Of a DNA stretch of 64,000 nt, positions 1 to 9,779 are shown one piece after another. How positions within the stretch are numbered: position 1 is the first letter of the stretch; each line of letters begins with the position of its first letter. Both the position numbers and the translations under genes were made by a program. Source of the DNA: Atopobium sp. oral taxon 416 (lineage in GTDB: Bacteria; Actinomycetota; Coriobacteriia; Coriobacteriales; Atopobiaceae); contig NZ_CP072380.1 in the NCBI RefSeq assembly GCF_018128285.1, forward strand, positions 2,852,001-2,916,000, in the 5' to 3' direction. Below the pieces are notes generated by a model. That model searched no databases. It was not told the DNA's origin and saw only the letters and a program-made list of their open reading frames with translations.

Positions 1-2
1 GT

Positions 3-416
3 TGCTTCTATGGCATGAGCGATACGACCAGCAGGGAAGAAATCCTTTTTTCCACGCATCTTGGTGTCAGCATCGAGTTCGCCAGACTCTGCGATTGCAT
101 GATAAAGGACAGTGGCCTCCTAGATGATATGCTTATCAAAGTGATTGGCCCTGCTACGAATAACCCCCTCTGGATGCAGCTGAAGGCAGATGCTCTGGGG
201 ATTAGGTTTGTCGCATGCGATGTCGCCGAGGCTGTCGCGCGGGGCTCGGTGATTGTCTCTGCGCGTAGCGCTGGTTACCGAGTCCATCCGCACTATCAGA
301 CTAAAGAGTATTTGCCCGATTCGAGTCGGCATGGGCACCTTGTCGATTTTATGAGACGCCTCTACATCCCCATTTCAAATGCAATAGGAGACGTCGAGAG
401 CCGACTGGGGAAGTAA
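3..416 (+). pseudogene. C-terminal part of FGGY-family carbohydrate kinase (cut by window edge)
   Basis: The frame is open to the left edge, and the residues just before the first Met (CFYGMSDTTSREE) match the FGGY C-terminal domain pattern 'GLS..T.REEL..A.LEG'. A second family block follows: GPATNNPLWMQLKADALGI, then an Ala-rich stretch, matching the C-terminal 'GGG..S.LWRQ..AD..G.PV' element that closes over ATP. FGGY kinases phosphorylate sugars or polyols in the cytoplasm; the substrate cannot be read from this piece. It ends in TAA about 75 bp before an IS5-like element. It may be a whole gene continuing to the left, so 'pseudogene' here means partial in this window. The first conserved Gly of the second block is replaced (GPAT), so decay is possible. 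Confidence 0.72.
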
Positions 417-490
417 GGATTGCACGGAGTAGTTTAGCGGTTTCCCTACTTAGGTTGTCTCACATGGGGTGGCAAAGCCTTTCTTGTCTA

Positions 491-1838
491 GGGAAACGAT
501 GATTAATGCCCCATAACGTGTTAGAGGGGACCGACCACACGACTTTTCTAGGCCGGTATGCGAGAAAGGCAGGGAAGGATGCCCATCCAGCATGTACAGG
601 AGCCGCTATCCTGACCATCTGTCCTGCCCCATGCACCGCAATAAGGCTCCAAGACGGATCAAGCGACTCTGGGAGCCGGGAGGTGCAGCCTGCCGGCAAA
701 AGATGCATATGGGTAAGGTTTGCAAGGGCGAGAAAGACTCGAGTGTGCAGGCATCTTCTCTATCCTTCTGTAGCGCTTCCTTAAGGGGTCGAAGCGGCGC
801 TTCACGATAAGGAAGGGATGCTTCTGCCTTTGAGCGGCCGGATGCCTTCCTGGACTCGATGTCCTTCTCGGACAAGAGCGCACAGGCAAGGCCCTCTCTA
901 GTCGAAGGCTTTCTTAGCAACGCTTTAGCGCATAGATGAGAGGTGTGGGTCTTTATGCGTCCTTAAGGGCGCTTCGCTATACCTATATAGCCTAAAGTCT
1001 GCGCAGCAGAACCTATCATCTTCCCTTATGAGTGTATGTGCCACAGGATATGTCAGATACATTCTAGGCGATCGTCTCCACACCATGCACAAGGCCGCCT
1101 GCGGCATCCACACCGATATGTGCCTTGTATCCGATACGCCAGACTCCCCCTTTCTTGGACTGGTGCGCTTTAAGGGTCGCGTGCATGGTCCTTGTTCTTC
1201 GTGGAGCTTTAAGGCCCAGGTGAAGGTCGCGTCCACCATGGAGCCGCCTCGCGCCATGATCCCTGCCTTTTCAAGCTTCTAAGTCCAGGTCGTGAAGCAC
1301 AAGCTTTACCGAACTCCTCTCGCTTTAAGGCTATGGCGCATCTTCGCAAGTGTCGTTGCATCTGGCACCTGCGGCTGCATGAGGTCTGCGTGCACAGAAG
1401 CGCTGCCAGGAGTGGCAATCCAGGATAGCATCTTTAGGTTCTCTCGTCTGAGAGCCCAAACATGACCTAAAGCAGGATACATCCTAAAGCATCGTCTTTG
1501 CAGCGCGCACATGCCTGACAGGAGCCTGTCAGTGGTAGCTGGTATCTACCAGTGCAATCCAGCTATCCCACACAACGATTGTATCCATCCGCTCCAGGTG
1601 TGCCTCTCGCCTGATCTTTCTCCTCAGATCTTAGGATTTAAGGTCTTAAAAGCTCATCTGGCTGCCCATATCTTCCTTTTGGATATGCTGGGATACGTGG
1701 ATGTAGCTATACCATATCCAGAAGACAGATAGGCATCTATGTGGGTATGGGCACTGCGTGGTTCGAGACATTTTAAGCCGATGTCATACAGCGTGCGGCT
1801 CCACTGGCCTCATCGAGCCGAATTATTCATCGTTTCCT
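491..1838 (-). mobile_element. Decayed IS5-like insertion sequence, copy 1
   Basis: The ends are imperfect inverted repeats: GGGAAACGATGATTAATG at 491, and the complement of GGAAACGATGAATAATTC at 1820-1837. They are flanked by CTAG (488-491) and TTAG (1838-1841), consistent with the short YTAR target duplications of the IS5 family. The minus strand carries pieces of an IS5-type transposase in several frames: 'PDATTLAKMRHSLKARG' (about 1310-1400), then 'GSMVDATF' and 'HISVWMPQAA' (about 1100-1250, family pattern IVDATI...GMKAHIGVDA). The frames are broken many times, so no protein is made. A deleted copy lies at 26002-26926 and an end fragment at 63198-63461. Confidence 0.65.
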
Positions 1839-2039
1839 TAGGTAGAAGCCCAGCTGCAGCGCCAGGTAGTAGATGGCATCGGAATCGTGATTACCGGAGC
1901 GAAGGCAACCTCCGAACGCTAGGTAGATGTACTCCCAAGAGTAGTCAATCCCGTGCTCGCGAGCGACCGTCTTACGAAACATCTCCTCCGCAGCTTCTAG
2001 GACTTCCCTAGGGTCCAAAAGGTCCCCTTGCGCAGCCAT
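1827..2039 (-). pseudogene. Unidentified small gene truncated by the IS5-like element
   Basis: ATG at 2039 is preceded by a purine-rich site (GGAGAG, 6 nt spacing), so the 5' end looks genuine. About 66 native codons follow (region EVLEAAEEMFRKTVAREHG, then YLAFGGCLRSGNHDSDAI). The last codons and the TGA come from the terminal repeat of the IS5-like element, so the real C-terminus is missing. I do not recognise the family. The product would be a soluble, mildly acidic helical protein of 70 residues. Confidence 0.5.
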
Positions 2040-2396
2040 CGGCCTCTCTCCACTCTCACTCAACCGTCAGCATTCACAGCTATAAATCTCGTTCGTATAG
2101 TACGGGCATCTTCGCACTAACTAGCATATAGACACCCCGGCACCAACCACCACCAAAGGCGCGGGGTTTAGTCCACAGGTACGCCATGAATGCCCAGCCC
2201 CGAAATGACAAAGCTTCCTGAGTAGATGGACTACCGTTCGCTGATTTGTGCCAGTTTGTGACACTCCAGATGGATTGTTACGCGCACTTTCGCGTGAACT
2301 GCAAGTAAACGAGCGTATGGAAATGACCATCTACCTGCCGAAATGCTAGAGTCTGTAAGGTTCTTCCTCGACCCGGATCAGGTAATGTGCAGTATC
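2040..2396. other. Intergenic stretch without a recognisable gene
   Basis: No open frame here has a ribosome binding site or recognisable protein similarity, and I see no tRNA or rRNA. It must hold the promoter of the truncated minus-strand gene that starts at 2039 and the 3' end of the upp transcript. No clear terminator hairpin was found. Confidence 0.4.
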
Positions 2397-3041
2397 CTAC
2401 TTTGTTCCGTAGATACGGTCCCCTGCATCGCCCAGGCCAGGCAGGATATAAGCGTCGCTATTGAGCTCACGATCCAAGGCGCAGGTATAGAGCCTCACCT
2501 TAGGATCATAGTTGAGCACCGCGCGGACACCTTCCGGGGCGGACACCAAGGTCAGACAGCGGATATCTTTGACGTTGGCCTCTCTCAGGAAATGGATCGC
2601 CGCAGTGAGTGAGCCACCGGTGGCGAGCATCGGGTCGACAACGAGACAGGTACGCTTGTCGATGTCAGGTGGGAACTTGCAGTAGTACTGATGCGGCTCA
2701 TGGGTCTTGGGGTCACGGTACATGCCGACGTGGCCGACACGCGCGGATGGCACCAGCGTCAGAACGCCGTCGACCATGCCGAGGCCGGCACGCAGGATCG
2801 GGATGATTGCCACCTTTTTGCCGGCGATACGTTTGCAGGTGGTCTTCTCCAACGGGGTCTCGATCTCGACGTCCTCAAGCGGGAAGTCGCGCATGGCTTC
2901 GTAGCCCTCGAGGACGGCGAGTTCCTCTACGAGCTCACGAAATTGCTTGGTGCCGGTGCTCTTATCACGCAGGATCGAGAGCTTATGCTGTACCAGCGGG
3001 TGGTCAATGATTTTGAAACGAGGATCTGAAATGGTCTCCAT
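2397..3041 (-). CDS. upp: Uracil phosphoribosyltransferase
   Basis: Cytosolic salvage enzyme that makes UMP from uracil and PRPP. The 214-residue product has the family length and order: N-terminal [16 protein letters not shown], a central [16 protein letters not shown], the PRPP loop [11 protein letters not shown], and a C-terminal uracil-binding segment with [12 protein letters not shown]. It is the last gene of a minus-strand run rpmE-(Zn-ribbon protein)-prfA-prmC-tsaC-rpiB-upp, an order with clear parallels in Firmicutes and Actinobacteria. It lies 18 bp downstream of rpiB, so co-transcription is likely. It ends with TAG. Confidence 0.97.
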   Translation of the reverse strand: METISDPRFKIIDHPLVQHKLSILRDKSTGTKQFRELVEELAVLEGYEAMRDFPLEDVEIETPLEKTTCKRIAGKKVAIIPILRAGLGMVDGVLTLVPSARVGHVGMYRDPKTHEPHQYYCKFPPDIDKRTCLVVDPMLATGGSLTAAIHFLREANVKDIRCLTLVSAPEGVRAVLNYDPKVRLYTCALDRELNSDAYILPGLGDAGDRIYGTK

Positions 3042-3059
3042 GGGTTCTACTCCTGCTCC

Positions 3060-3527
3060 CTATCGATCGCTTGTAACACCGGTAAAATTCGGGTCGTCCT
3101 CGCGCATGATCTTTTTGATACGGCGCTCGTGACGCCCGCCTTCAAAGGCGGTCCCCAAGAAGGTCCGGACAAAATCCATATTATCGACGAGACTCACGAA
3201 GCGCCCCGATAGGCACAGGACGTTGGCATTGTTGTGCTGACGCGCCAGCTTTGCGAACATATGGCTGGTCACCGTAGCGGCACGCACACCGGCTACCTTG
3301 TCTGCCGTGATTGCCATGCCCAAACCGGTGCCGCAGATCAAAACACCGTAATCCGCTTCCTGGTTTGCCACTTTACGGGCCACAATGTCCGCATAGTCCG
3401 GATAGTCCACCCGATCGAAACTATCTGGCCCGCAGTCTTCTACTTCATAGCCAAGCGACTCAATGTAGCGCGCCAGGGGCTCTTTGAACCCGAATCCGCC
3501 ATGGTCTGAAGCAATAGCAACACGCAT
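3060..3527 (-). CDS. rpiB: Ribose-5-phosphate isomerase B
   Basis: Interconverts ribose-5-phosphate and ribulose-5-phosphate in the pentose phosphate pathway. The 155-residue product has the RpiB/LacAB signatures: N-terminal IASDHGGFGFKE, the catalytic-Cys segment LICGTGLGMAITA, and ARQHNNANVLCLSGR. The product name RpiB is favoured over LacA/B because there are no galactose-6-phosphate genes nearby and it sits with upp, which uses PRPP made from ribose-5-phosphate. A ribosome binding site (AGGAG) precedes ATG at 3527. Confidence 0.94.
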   Translation of the reverse strand: MRVAIASDHGGFGFKEPLARYIESLGYEVEDCGPDSFDRVDYPDYADIVARKVANQEADYGVLICGTGLGMAITADKVAGVRAATVTSHMFAKLARQHNNANVLCLSGRFVSLVDNMDFVRTFLGTAFEGGRHERRIKKIMREDDPNFTGVTSDR

Positions 3528-3707
3528 CTTCTATGCTCCTTTCGGCATATTAACCTCTTCGCTTTCTCTATTATTACACTCAGCGGCGCTTGCACGACAT
3601 ACGTCACACACAATTGGCGTATGGAAGCAACCTTGAGATACACCTATATCTGCCTTGCTCATACTGATGTTCATTGCGCATCAGTCCGCTCTACGGGCAC
3701 CACCGTA

Positions 3708-4343
3708 TCACATCAAGGCTCTATCTATCTGCGCTGTATCGATCGCACCCTGGCGCAATACTTTCGGTTTCGCTCCGGTGCAATCCACAATCGTGGAGGC
3801 CTGGGCAAGTGGTACCACACCTGAATCGACGACAATGTCAGCCTTTTGCATGACTGCAGGATCGAGCCCGGCAGCCGAGATAGGCGAGGGTTTGCCGTGC
3901 AGATTTGCGCTCGTCTGCGCAAGGGGTCCTACCTCTCCAACCAGCTTTTGAATGAGGCGGGAGTCCGGCACGCGTACCGCAACTGTCTGCGTATCCTGGC
4001 ACACATATTCGCGGGGCCATTCCGCAGCAGCTTTCACCACCAAGGTGAGGGCACCGGGCCAGAAGACTTGGGCCAAGGTGTGCGCCCATGCCGGCACTTC
4101 ACGGCCATAGGTAGCAAGATCTTTTTCTGAGCCCAAAAAGAGCGGCAAGGTCTGTGCAAGATCCCGCTCCTTGATCGCAAAGATGCGTCGATGCGCAGGA
4201 TTATCCTTGCTCGCCCGGCAGATCAGCCCATAGACCGAATCGGTCGGCACCACGGCCACCCCGTCTGCTTCGAGCACCTGTACCACCTGCTTGACAATCT
4301 GACGGTCAGGCTGCTGCTGATCACATGTCACCATAACGCTCAT
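3708..4343 (-). CDS. tsaC: L-threonylcarbamoyladenylate synthase (Sua5/YrdC/YwlC family)
   Basis: Makes threonylcarbamoyl-AMP from Thr, bicarbonate and ATP, the first step of t6A37 tRNA modification. The 211-residue protein has the YrdC fold signature: GVAVVPTDSVYGL near residue 33, the KERD motif, and the SANLHGKPSP segment (family S-A-N-x-S-G) that binds the adenylate. It has no C-terminal Sua5 domain, so it is TsaC-length. Its ATG overlaps the prmC stop by 4 bp (ATGA), so the two are translationally coupled. This pairing of release-factor methylase and t6A synthase is widespread. Confidence 0.93.
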   Translation of the reverse strand: MSVMVTCDQQQPDRQIVKQVVQVLEADGVAVVPTDSVYGLICRASKDNPAHRRIFAIKERDLAQTLPLFLGSEKDLATYGREVPAWAHTLAQVFWPGALTLVVKAAAEWPREYVCQDTQTVAVRVPDSRLIQKLVGEVGPLAQTSANLHGKPSPISAAGLDPAVMQKADIVVDSGVVPLAQASTIVDCTGAKPKVLRQGAIDTAQIDRALM

Positions 4344-5413
4344 ACCTGTTCCCTCTTAATCGCATGGATGATGCGCGGGTGGTGGGTCAGATCTTCCTGG
4401 GTCCCGATCTCATCCCAGCTGCCCCGCTCTTTCAGTAATTCTGCAGCGGCATCCAAAGACTCTTCAAAGAGCTCAACGCAGAAGAGTCCCCCATCTCTCA
4501 ATTCCTGCTCCGCTACCGGGATCAACCGTCTGAAGACGTCCAATCCGTCCTTCCCTCCATCCAAGGCGAGCGACGGCTCGAACCCGATCACTTCTTCAGG
4601 GAGCTTCGGTAAAAGTGCAGTCGGGATATAAGGAGGATTTGAGACAAACACCGCGAAGGTCCCCGCCAATGCAGGGTCCACTCCGCTCGCCAGGTCTCCC
4701 AGCACGATATCAACCGCCTCGTGCAGCTTCAGCGCATCCCGATTCCGCTCGGCGAGATTGATCGCCTGCTCAGAAATATCGGTCGTCACGACGTGCGTCC
4801 CGGGCCGCTCTGAGGCAAGCGAGAGGGCAATACAGCCGGTGCCACAGCCCACCTCTAACACGCGTGGGCCACTTTCAGGGATCTTATCGGTCTGAGGTAG
4901 CACCTTGAGCTGCTCTATCTGAGCTTCAATCGTCTCCTCGTCGATGCCCTGATCGCGCGCCTTCTGCTTCAGCTCATTAAGACGCTCGTTCTCCGCTTGG
5001 GCTTCATCCTCCAGTTGTTTGCGGACACGCTGGGCCACGTCGTCGTACACCCAGCCCTGCTCTTTTGCGGTGTCAATCCCCTTGAAGGCAACATCGACTA
5101 AAATCTCAGTCTCCGGACGCGGGATCAAAACACCTTTCTCGCAGCGCACAATAATGTGCCTGAAAGGCATCTCTCCGGTCACATACTGGAGCGGTTCCCC
5201 ATGGCCGCGCCGCACAACCCCGTTGTGCATGCGTTTGAGTTCCTCAGGAGTCAGCGGCTTATCAAAGCTTACATAGATCTCAACGCGGGTCAGCCCGGTC
5301 GCATTGCTGATCAGCCACTCCGCCGAAAGGCGGGGGTGCTCATCGCCTTTCTTGGTGAGATATCCCGTTGTCCATTTGAGCATCTTCCCAACGGTCCACT
5401 CTGTTTCAGCCAC
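4340..5413 (-). CDS. prmC: Peptide chain release factor N5-glutamine methyltransferase
   Basis: Methylates the GGQ glutamine of RF1/RF2 using SAM. It directly follows prfA, its substrate gene. GTG at 5413 was chosen because it follows an AGGGG site and lies downstream of the prfA terminator; longer starts would begin inside that hairpin. Motifs: GEPLQY (72-77), RPETE (99-103), SAM motif LEVGCGTG (186-193), catalytic NPPY (259-262). The protein has 357 residues, about 70 more than usual. The excess is a charged, helix-prone insertion at about residues 111-182, between the N-terminal domain and the methyltransferase fold. Confidence 0.93.
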   Translation of the reverse strand: MAETEWTVGKMLKWTTGYLTKKGDEHPRLSAEWLISNATGLTRVEIYVSFDKPLTPEELKRMHNGVVRRGHGEPLQYVTGEMPFRHIIVRCEKGVLIPRPETEILVDVAFKGIDTAKEQGWVYDDVAQRVRKQLEDEAQAENERLNELKQKARDQGIDEETIEAQIEQLKVLPQTDKIPESGPRVLEVGCGTGCIALSLASERPGTHVVTTDISEQAINLAERNRDALKLHEAVDIVLGDLASGVDPALAGTFAVFVSNPPYIPTALLPKLPEEVIGFEPSLALDGGKDGLDVFRRLIPVAEQELRDGGLFCVELFEESLDAAAELLKERGSWDEIGTQEDLTHHPRIIHAIKREQV

Positions 5414-5429
5414 CCGGCTACCCCTTTTC

Positions 5430-5464
5430 GTTAAAAAGGCATCCTTCCAAGAAGGATGCCTTGG
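5430..5464 (-). terminator. Rho-independent terminator after prfA
   Basis: On the minus strand, GGCATCCTT and AAGGATGCC form a 9-bp stem with a short CTTGG-type loop, followed by TTTTT. It lies 25-60 bp after the prfA stop and immediately before the ribosome binding site of prmC, so it probably reduces read-through from prfA into prmC-tsaC-rpiB-upp rather than blocking it completely. Confidence 0.8.
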
Positions 5465-5487
5465 CACTCACAGCCTCTGTGTGAGGA

Positions 5488-6567
5488 TCAGACGGCTTCT
5501 GCTAACTTATCTGCTCTGTCCTGCGCCGCAAGCGCTTCGATGATCTGGCCTAATTGGTCTCCCTCAAGGACACCGGTATAACTCGCATTGTAGCCGATCC
5601 TGTGGTCGGTTACGCGGTCTTGCGGCTGGTTGTAGGTGCGGACCTTCTCCGCACGCGCACCGTGGCCGATCTGGGCGAGGCGCGCTGCACCCTCTTTGGC
5701 CTGCTGTTCCTCAAGTTTCTTCTCGTACAGGCGCGCTCTCAACATCTGCATGCAGACCGCACGGTTCTGGATCTGCGAGCGTTGGTCCTGTGACTGCACA
5801 ACCGTGTTCGTCGGCAGGTGCGTGATACGCACAGCCGAATAGGTCGTGTTGACGCCCTGGCCACCCGGGCCGGAAGCGCAGTAGGTATCGATGCGCAGGT
5901 CCTCCTCCTTGATATCGATATCGATCTCATCAGCTTCAGGCAACACCGCGACGGTCGCAGTTGAAGTCTGAATACGGCCTTGGCTCTCAGTTTTCGGGAC
6001 ACGCTGCACCCGGTGTACGCCGCTCTCATACTTCATGATCGAGTACACCTTGTCACCTGCGACCTTGAACTCGATGGTCTTGAAGCCGCCGGCTTCACCG
6101 GGGCTTGAAGAGAGCACCTCGGTCTTCCAGCCGCGGGACTCTGCGAAGCGCTTGTACATCTGGTAGAGGTCACCGGCGAATATTGCTGCCTCATCCCCGC
6201 CGACGCCGGCACGGATCTCAACGATCGTATTCTTCTCGTCGTTAGGATCCCCCGGGATCAGCATGCCTTTAATTTCGTCCTCGAGGCCAGGGAGTTTCTG
6301 CTCATTCTCGGAGATATCCTCCTGCAGCATCTCCTTGTCCTTGGGGTCGCCGGTCTCTTTGAGCATCTCCTTCGCCGCGTTGATATCCTCAATCGTCTGA
6401 AGGTACTCATGTGCCTTGGTGGCCAGAGACTGCTGGTCGGAATGCTCTTTTGCCAAACACGCGTATTCTTTCGGATTTGAAATGACAGCCGGGTCACTCA
6501 GTTTTTGCTCAAGCTCGCTGTAGGCTGACACCAGCTTCTTTAATTTATCTTGCATCGTCGACATCAT
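5488..6567 (-). CDS. prfA: Peptide chain release factor 1
   Basis: Recognises UAA and UAG and triggers peptide release on the ribosome. The 359-residue length is typical. The codon-recognition tripeptide is PKT (191-193) in [11 protein letters not shown], which fits the PxT class of RF1, and the catalytic GGQ is at 235-237 in a SGPGGQGVN context. GAGGAG precedes the start, which could be either of two adjacent ATGs (6567 or 6564). RF1 is therefore intact in this organism, which argues against global reassignment of UAG (see the amber-codon finding). Confidence 0.97.
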   Translation of the reverse strand: MMSTMQDKLKKLVSAYSELEQKLSDPAVISNPKEYACLAKEHSDQQSLATKAHEYLQTIEDINAAKEMLKETGDPKDKEMLQEDISENEQKLPGLEDEIKGMLIPGDPNDEKNTIVEIRAGVGGDEAAIFAGDLYQMYKRFAESRGWKTEVLSSSPGEAGGFKTIEFKVAGDKVYSIMKYESGVHRVQRVPKTESQGRIQTSTATVAVLPEADEIDIDIKEEDLRIDTYCASGPGGQGVNTTYSAVRITHLPTNTVVQSQDQRSQIQNRAVCMQMLRARLYEKKLEEQQAKEGAARLAQIGHGARAEKVRTYNQPQDRVTDHRIGYNASYTGVLEGDQLGQIIEALAAQDRADKLAEAV

Positions 6568-6642
6568 GGGCTCCTCACGTCACCGCCTCAAGGCGGCATA
6601 ATTTTCTATGCATAGATATACCCTTGGTGGGTGTGGTCTATC

Positions 6643-6690
6643 AAGCATAAAAGTACCCCCAGGGACGCTCCCCAAGAAGTACTTCTGCGA
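6643..6690 (-). terminator. Possible terminator after the DUF6273-like protein gene
   Basis: On the minus strand, AAGTAC and GTACTT pair around an inner G/C-rich arm, ending in a short T run (GTACTTTTATG). It follows the stop at 6709 and precedes prfA. The stem has mismatches, so this is a moderate call. Confidence 0.45.
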
Positions 6691-6708
6691 AAGCATCGAC
6701 TCAGTTAG

Positions 6709-8805
6709 CTACAAGCAGAAGCCTGCGACAACGCCCATATCCTCATTGGAATCCGCAACGGAGCGCGGACCGGAGTCCTGTTCAATGATACGGAAGTGCG
6801 GCGACACTGAGGGTGATGGGGTACGGGTCCACCAGGTGGAGGAAGCGCTGCTGTGAGCGGCCGCGATAACATTCGGACCGTTGACGGTACCCTCTGGGCT
6901 TACGCTGGCAAACATCGCATACTGTGTACCCTCGGAATTCAGGACCCGGTTGTAACCGCTCGTGTTTCTGGACTCCCAGTTCCAGTTGGTCACGCCAAAG
7001 ACTTCCACATAGGAGGGGATCCACAGGCTGTCCTGCGTCTCGGTGACTTCCTCTGAGTCGCTGGTACGTCCGGCGTTGTTCGTCATCTTATTCACCGGAA
7101 CGATCAGCTGCTGGAGGTCATCCGGAAGCTCACCCAACACATCGTTGTTGAGCCAGTGGCGCATCTCAGAATCCTTCCAACCGCCTTCAGAGGAACGCGA
7201 AGAGTTCATCGCGTGGGTGAGGTTGGAGTCTGAGGTGATAAACGTGATGCCTGCCGGTGTGCCATCTGCCTTCGTATCGTGATAGATATCGGCGATCCGC
7301 AGGGTGACAGTTGAGCCATCCTTCAAGGTGATGTCTTTGGTCTCGTCGGTGAGGGTGCCTTCTGTATCCGCCAAGTTGTATTGCTCAGCGATTGCCATTG
7401 CCGCATCACGAGACCCAGACTGCTCCATCGCCTGCGCGATACCTGCGAGGTCCGACCAACTGTACTGCGAGAACGAAGAGACCTGTTTTGGAAGCACCAG
7501 TTGTGCGCTGGAACTATCACCGGTATCAGTGGTGGCTTTTTCACTTTCCTGCACCGGCTGCGTCGCCGTCTCAGCGCTCTCGGGCGCCTGGCGGACATAG
7601 GCAAACGCGACGGCTGCTATCAGCACGCAGGCAACAAGCAGTGCCACCCACCCGGGAACCCCCTGCCACTCACGCTTCTTCTGAAGCTTCCGCTTTGTGC
7701 GGGAACGCTGGGTATGTGTATCAGTGCTCCGTTGCGGTTTGGGCTCTTCCGACTGTGCCGGTTGCACCACAGCTTCTTGAGGTTGAGGCTCCTCAGGCTG
7801 AGTGACCATCGGCCGGTCCACGGACTCAGGCTCCTCGACACTCTCCTGAGGTGCGGGCTCTTTCGGCTCTGTAACGGGTTCCTGAAGCTGCTCTTGAGGG
7901 ATCAGGGTGGCAATTGCATCAGCATCGTTGGTCGCTTCTGCTGCCTTTGCTGCCTCGTCCTCGTTCAGCATCGTTGTCTTGTCGGAATCTGAGAGCATTT
8001 TGGCAGCGTCAGTGTTGCCGATTACATGAGTTGCGTCGTCGCTGAAGTCAGCCACGGGGCCGGCAGCGGATTCACTCGGCTGTACCGGTGGCTCTTCCAG
8101 CGGCACCGGCAGCGTCTCAACACTGTGGTACTGCGCCCCACTGCGATAGTACTTACGCTTGCGGCGGTTGACCGCTTGGTGCATGGGCGAGCGGAGCGGT
8201 GCAGAGTGCATCTCAGTCTCATCCAGATCGTTTGAGTCAATCGGGATCTGATCGATCCGGCCCTTCTCAGCCCGGGCGAGGTCCTCGTCAAATCGCTCGT
8301 CGTCGTGCATCCCCTCGGTATGCATCATGTGCGTAGCGTCGGGGCTGAGGTCCTGACGGTTGATCCGCGCCGTCTGCTCGACAGCCGGTGCATAGTTCTC
8401 CTGGGAAGCTTCCTGCTCCTCGGTAACCTCTTCTTTGCCGTGGATACGGATATCGTGCACTGTAGGGCCACGCTGCACGTGCACGTAGGGCTTGGACTCC
8501 TTGTGCTCATCCGCGTTCACAGCGGTATCGTCGAGCACGGATTCCTTTACGTGTGCGACATTCTTCTCGTCTTCAGAGACGATGTATTGCGCTGCAGCCT
8601 TTCTCTCGCTATCTATAATCGGCGCGTGAACCGGCATGACGGGGCTCATCACGCTCGTCTGCGTCTCGTCAGAGAGTGCAGATGTCTCTGTATCCGCGGT
8701 CTGTTGCGTGCGGTTTGAGGACTGGGCCTTCGGTACCCGCATGCCGCATTGGGGGCAGAACTTCATACCCAGCCGAAGCTCATAGCCACAATTGCTGCAT
8801 TTCAT
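6709..8805 (-). CDS. Membrane protein: N-terminal zinc ribbon, acidic linker, one TM helix, DUF6273-like C-terminus
   Basis: 698 residues. Residues 1-25 hold a CxxC...CxxC zinc ribbon (MKCSNCGYELRLGMKFCPQCG). A long Glu/Pro/Gln-rich, low-complexity cytoplasmic region runs to about residue 390. One transmembrane helix follows (WVALLVACVLIAAVAFAYV), then an extracytoplasmic domain of about 280 residues. Its block GGWKDSEMRHWLNND and later WTRTPSPS match the DUF6273 type, found in many surface proteins of gut bacteria. The function is unknown. The same layout (zinc ribbon, linker, one TM, outside domain) recurs in the PASTA protein at 49074-50969. RBS AAGAGG before ATG. Confidence 0.8.
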   Translation of the reverse strand: MKCSNCGYELRLGMKFCPQCGMRVPKAQSSNRTQQTADTETSALSDETQTSVMSPVMPVHAPIIDSERKAAAQYIVSEDEKNVAHVKESVLDDTAVNADEHKESKPYVHVQRGPTVHDIRIHGKEEVTEEQEASQENYAPAVEQTARINRQDLSPDATHMMHTEGMHDDERFDEDLARAEKGRIDQIPIDSNDLDETEMHSAPLRSPMHQAVNRRKRKYYRSGAQYHSVETLPVPLEEPPVQPSESAAGPVADFSDDATHVIGNTDAAKMLSDSDKTTMLNEDEAAKAAEATNDADAIATLIPQEQLQEPVTEPKEPAPQESVEEPESVDRPMVTQPEEPQPQEAVVQPAQSEEPKPQRSTDTHTQRSRTKRKLQKKREWQGVPGWVALLVACVLIAAVAFAYVRQAPESAETATQPVQESEKATTDTGDSSSAQLVLPKQVSSFSQYSWSDLAGIAQAMEQSGSRDAAMAIAEQYNLADTEGTLTDETKDITLKDGSTVTLRIADIYHDTKADGTPAGITFITSDSNLTHAMNSSRSSEGGWKDSEMRHWLNNDVLGELPDDLQQLIVPVNKMTNNAGRTSDSEEVTETQDSLWIPSYVEVFGVTNWNWESRNTSGYNRVLNSEGTQYAMFASVSPEGTVNGPNVIAAAHSSASSTWWTRTPSPSVSPHFRIIEQDSGPRSVADSNEDMGVVAGFCL

Positions 8806-8819
8806 GAGACACCTCTTAG

Positions 8820-9103
8820 TTTTTGTCAGTGACTATCTATGTGATGATACCTAAAGTTGGTCCACCTTTACTAGTACCCCGAATAAAGACAACAGATGCC
8901 ACACCTACCTGATCACCACATACAGGTATACGAAGCAGGCTCTTTAGGCACGCTGCTGTCTCATATCCAGCAATCTGCTCAGGTGTCCCCTCGGGAGGGC
9001 ATCATAGGTGAAACAAAGCAATCGATCCGATAGAGCTGAAAAGAGAGCCCGACGCTTGAATCGCATCAGACTCTCATGCTCTCAAACTGAGATTGGTTGA
9101 AGC
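8820..9103. other. Intergenic region between rpmE and the zinc-ribbon membrane protein gene
   Basis: This 284-bp stretch has no open frame with a plausible start, and I saw no tRNA-like fold or strong terminator. It must contain the promoter of the minus-strand gene starting at 8805. Confidence 0.35.
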
Positions 9104-9565
9104 TTACTTCTCCTTAGCCGGCTTTGCATCAGCCTCGGCAGCAGGTGCTTCCTGTGCGGCGGTTGCCTCTACAGAAGCAGCCTCGGCGGCCTTCTTGGCC
9201 TCCCCAGCCTTAGCGTGGGCCTCGGCCCTCTTCGTGTATTCAGCAGCACGCTTTGCCTTAGCGGCAGCCTTAGCCTCGTGCTCAGCCTTCTTCTGAGCAG
9301 CAAGTTCAGCGGCCTTGGCAGCCTTTGCAGCCTTAGCCTCTTTGGCGGCCTTCAGCTGTTCCTGTGCAGCACCACCGAACTTGTCAGAGAAGCGCTGAAC
9401 ACGGCCGCCGGTGTCAACGAGTTTCTGCTGGCCCGTATAGAATGGATGGCACTTGTCGCACAGATCGACGTGGATCTCGCTCTTCGTGGAGCGTGTGGTA
9501 AAGGTGTTACCGCAGGTGCAGTGTACAACACAGGTGCCATACTTTGGGTGAATTCCTTTTTTCAT
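9104..9565 (-). CDS. rpmE: 50S ribosomal protein L31 with long Ala/Lys/Glu-rich C-terminal tail
   Basis: Residues 1-70 are a standard zinc-type L31: [10 protein letters not shown] start, HCTCGN and [12 protein letters not shown] supplying the four Cys. The start at 9565 was chosen because it begins exactly at the conserved MKKGIHP; upstream in-frame codons have no counterpart in L31. After the L31 core (ends near [11 protein letters not shown]) an extra tail of about 80 residues follows, built from [11 protein letters not shown]-like repeats, probably a long basic-acidic helix. The total is 153 residues against about 70 for a normal L31. Confidence 0.93.
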   Translation of the reverse strand: MKKGIHPKYGTCVVHCTCGNTFTTRSTKSEIHVDLCDKCHPFYTGQQKLVDTGGRVQRFSDKFGGAAQEQLKAAKEAKAAKAAKAAELAAQKKAEHEAKAAAKAKRAAEYTKRAEAHAKAGEAKKAAEAASVEATAAQEAPAAEADAKPAKEK

Positions 9566-9779
9566 AATCTGACTCCTTATCATGGCCTGGTTTCCGAACA
9601 GGCGAGGGGTTGAGATGCTCTCCTGGAGAAGAGGGCGTGCAAGTTTCATATTTTACGCTATATTCCCCAATCTTTGCAAGAAAATCCGTTAAGCTTGATA
9701 TGGGGGTGCATAGATGCCTTCACTCTATTCATATGCGCCACACAGGCGCTGTACCACCTAACCGAAGGACAGATCGCCG

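Noticed and set aside
5488-6567. PKT instead of PAT/PVT in RF1 as a sign of altered UAG decoding
   Set aside because: The middle residue of PxT varies among normal bacterial RF1 proteins, so it does not show altered specificity.
9061-9103. A terminator after rpmE
   Set aside because: No stable stem with a T run could be drawn on the minus strand.
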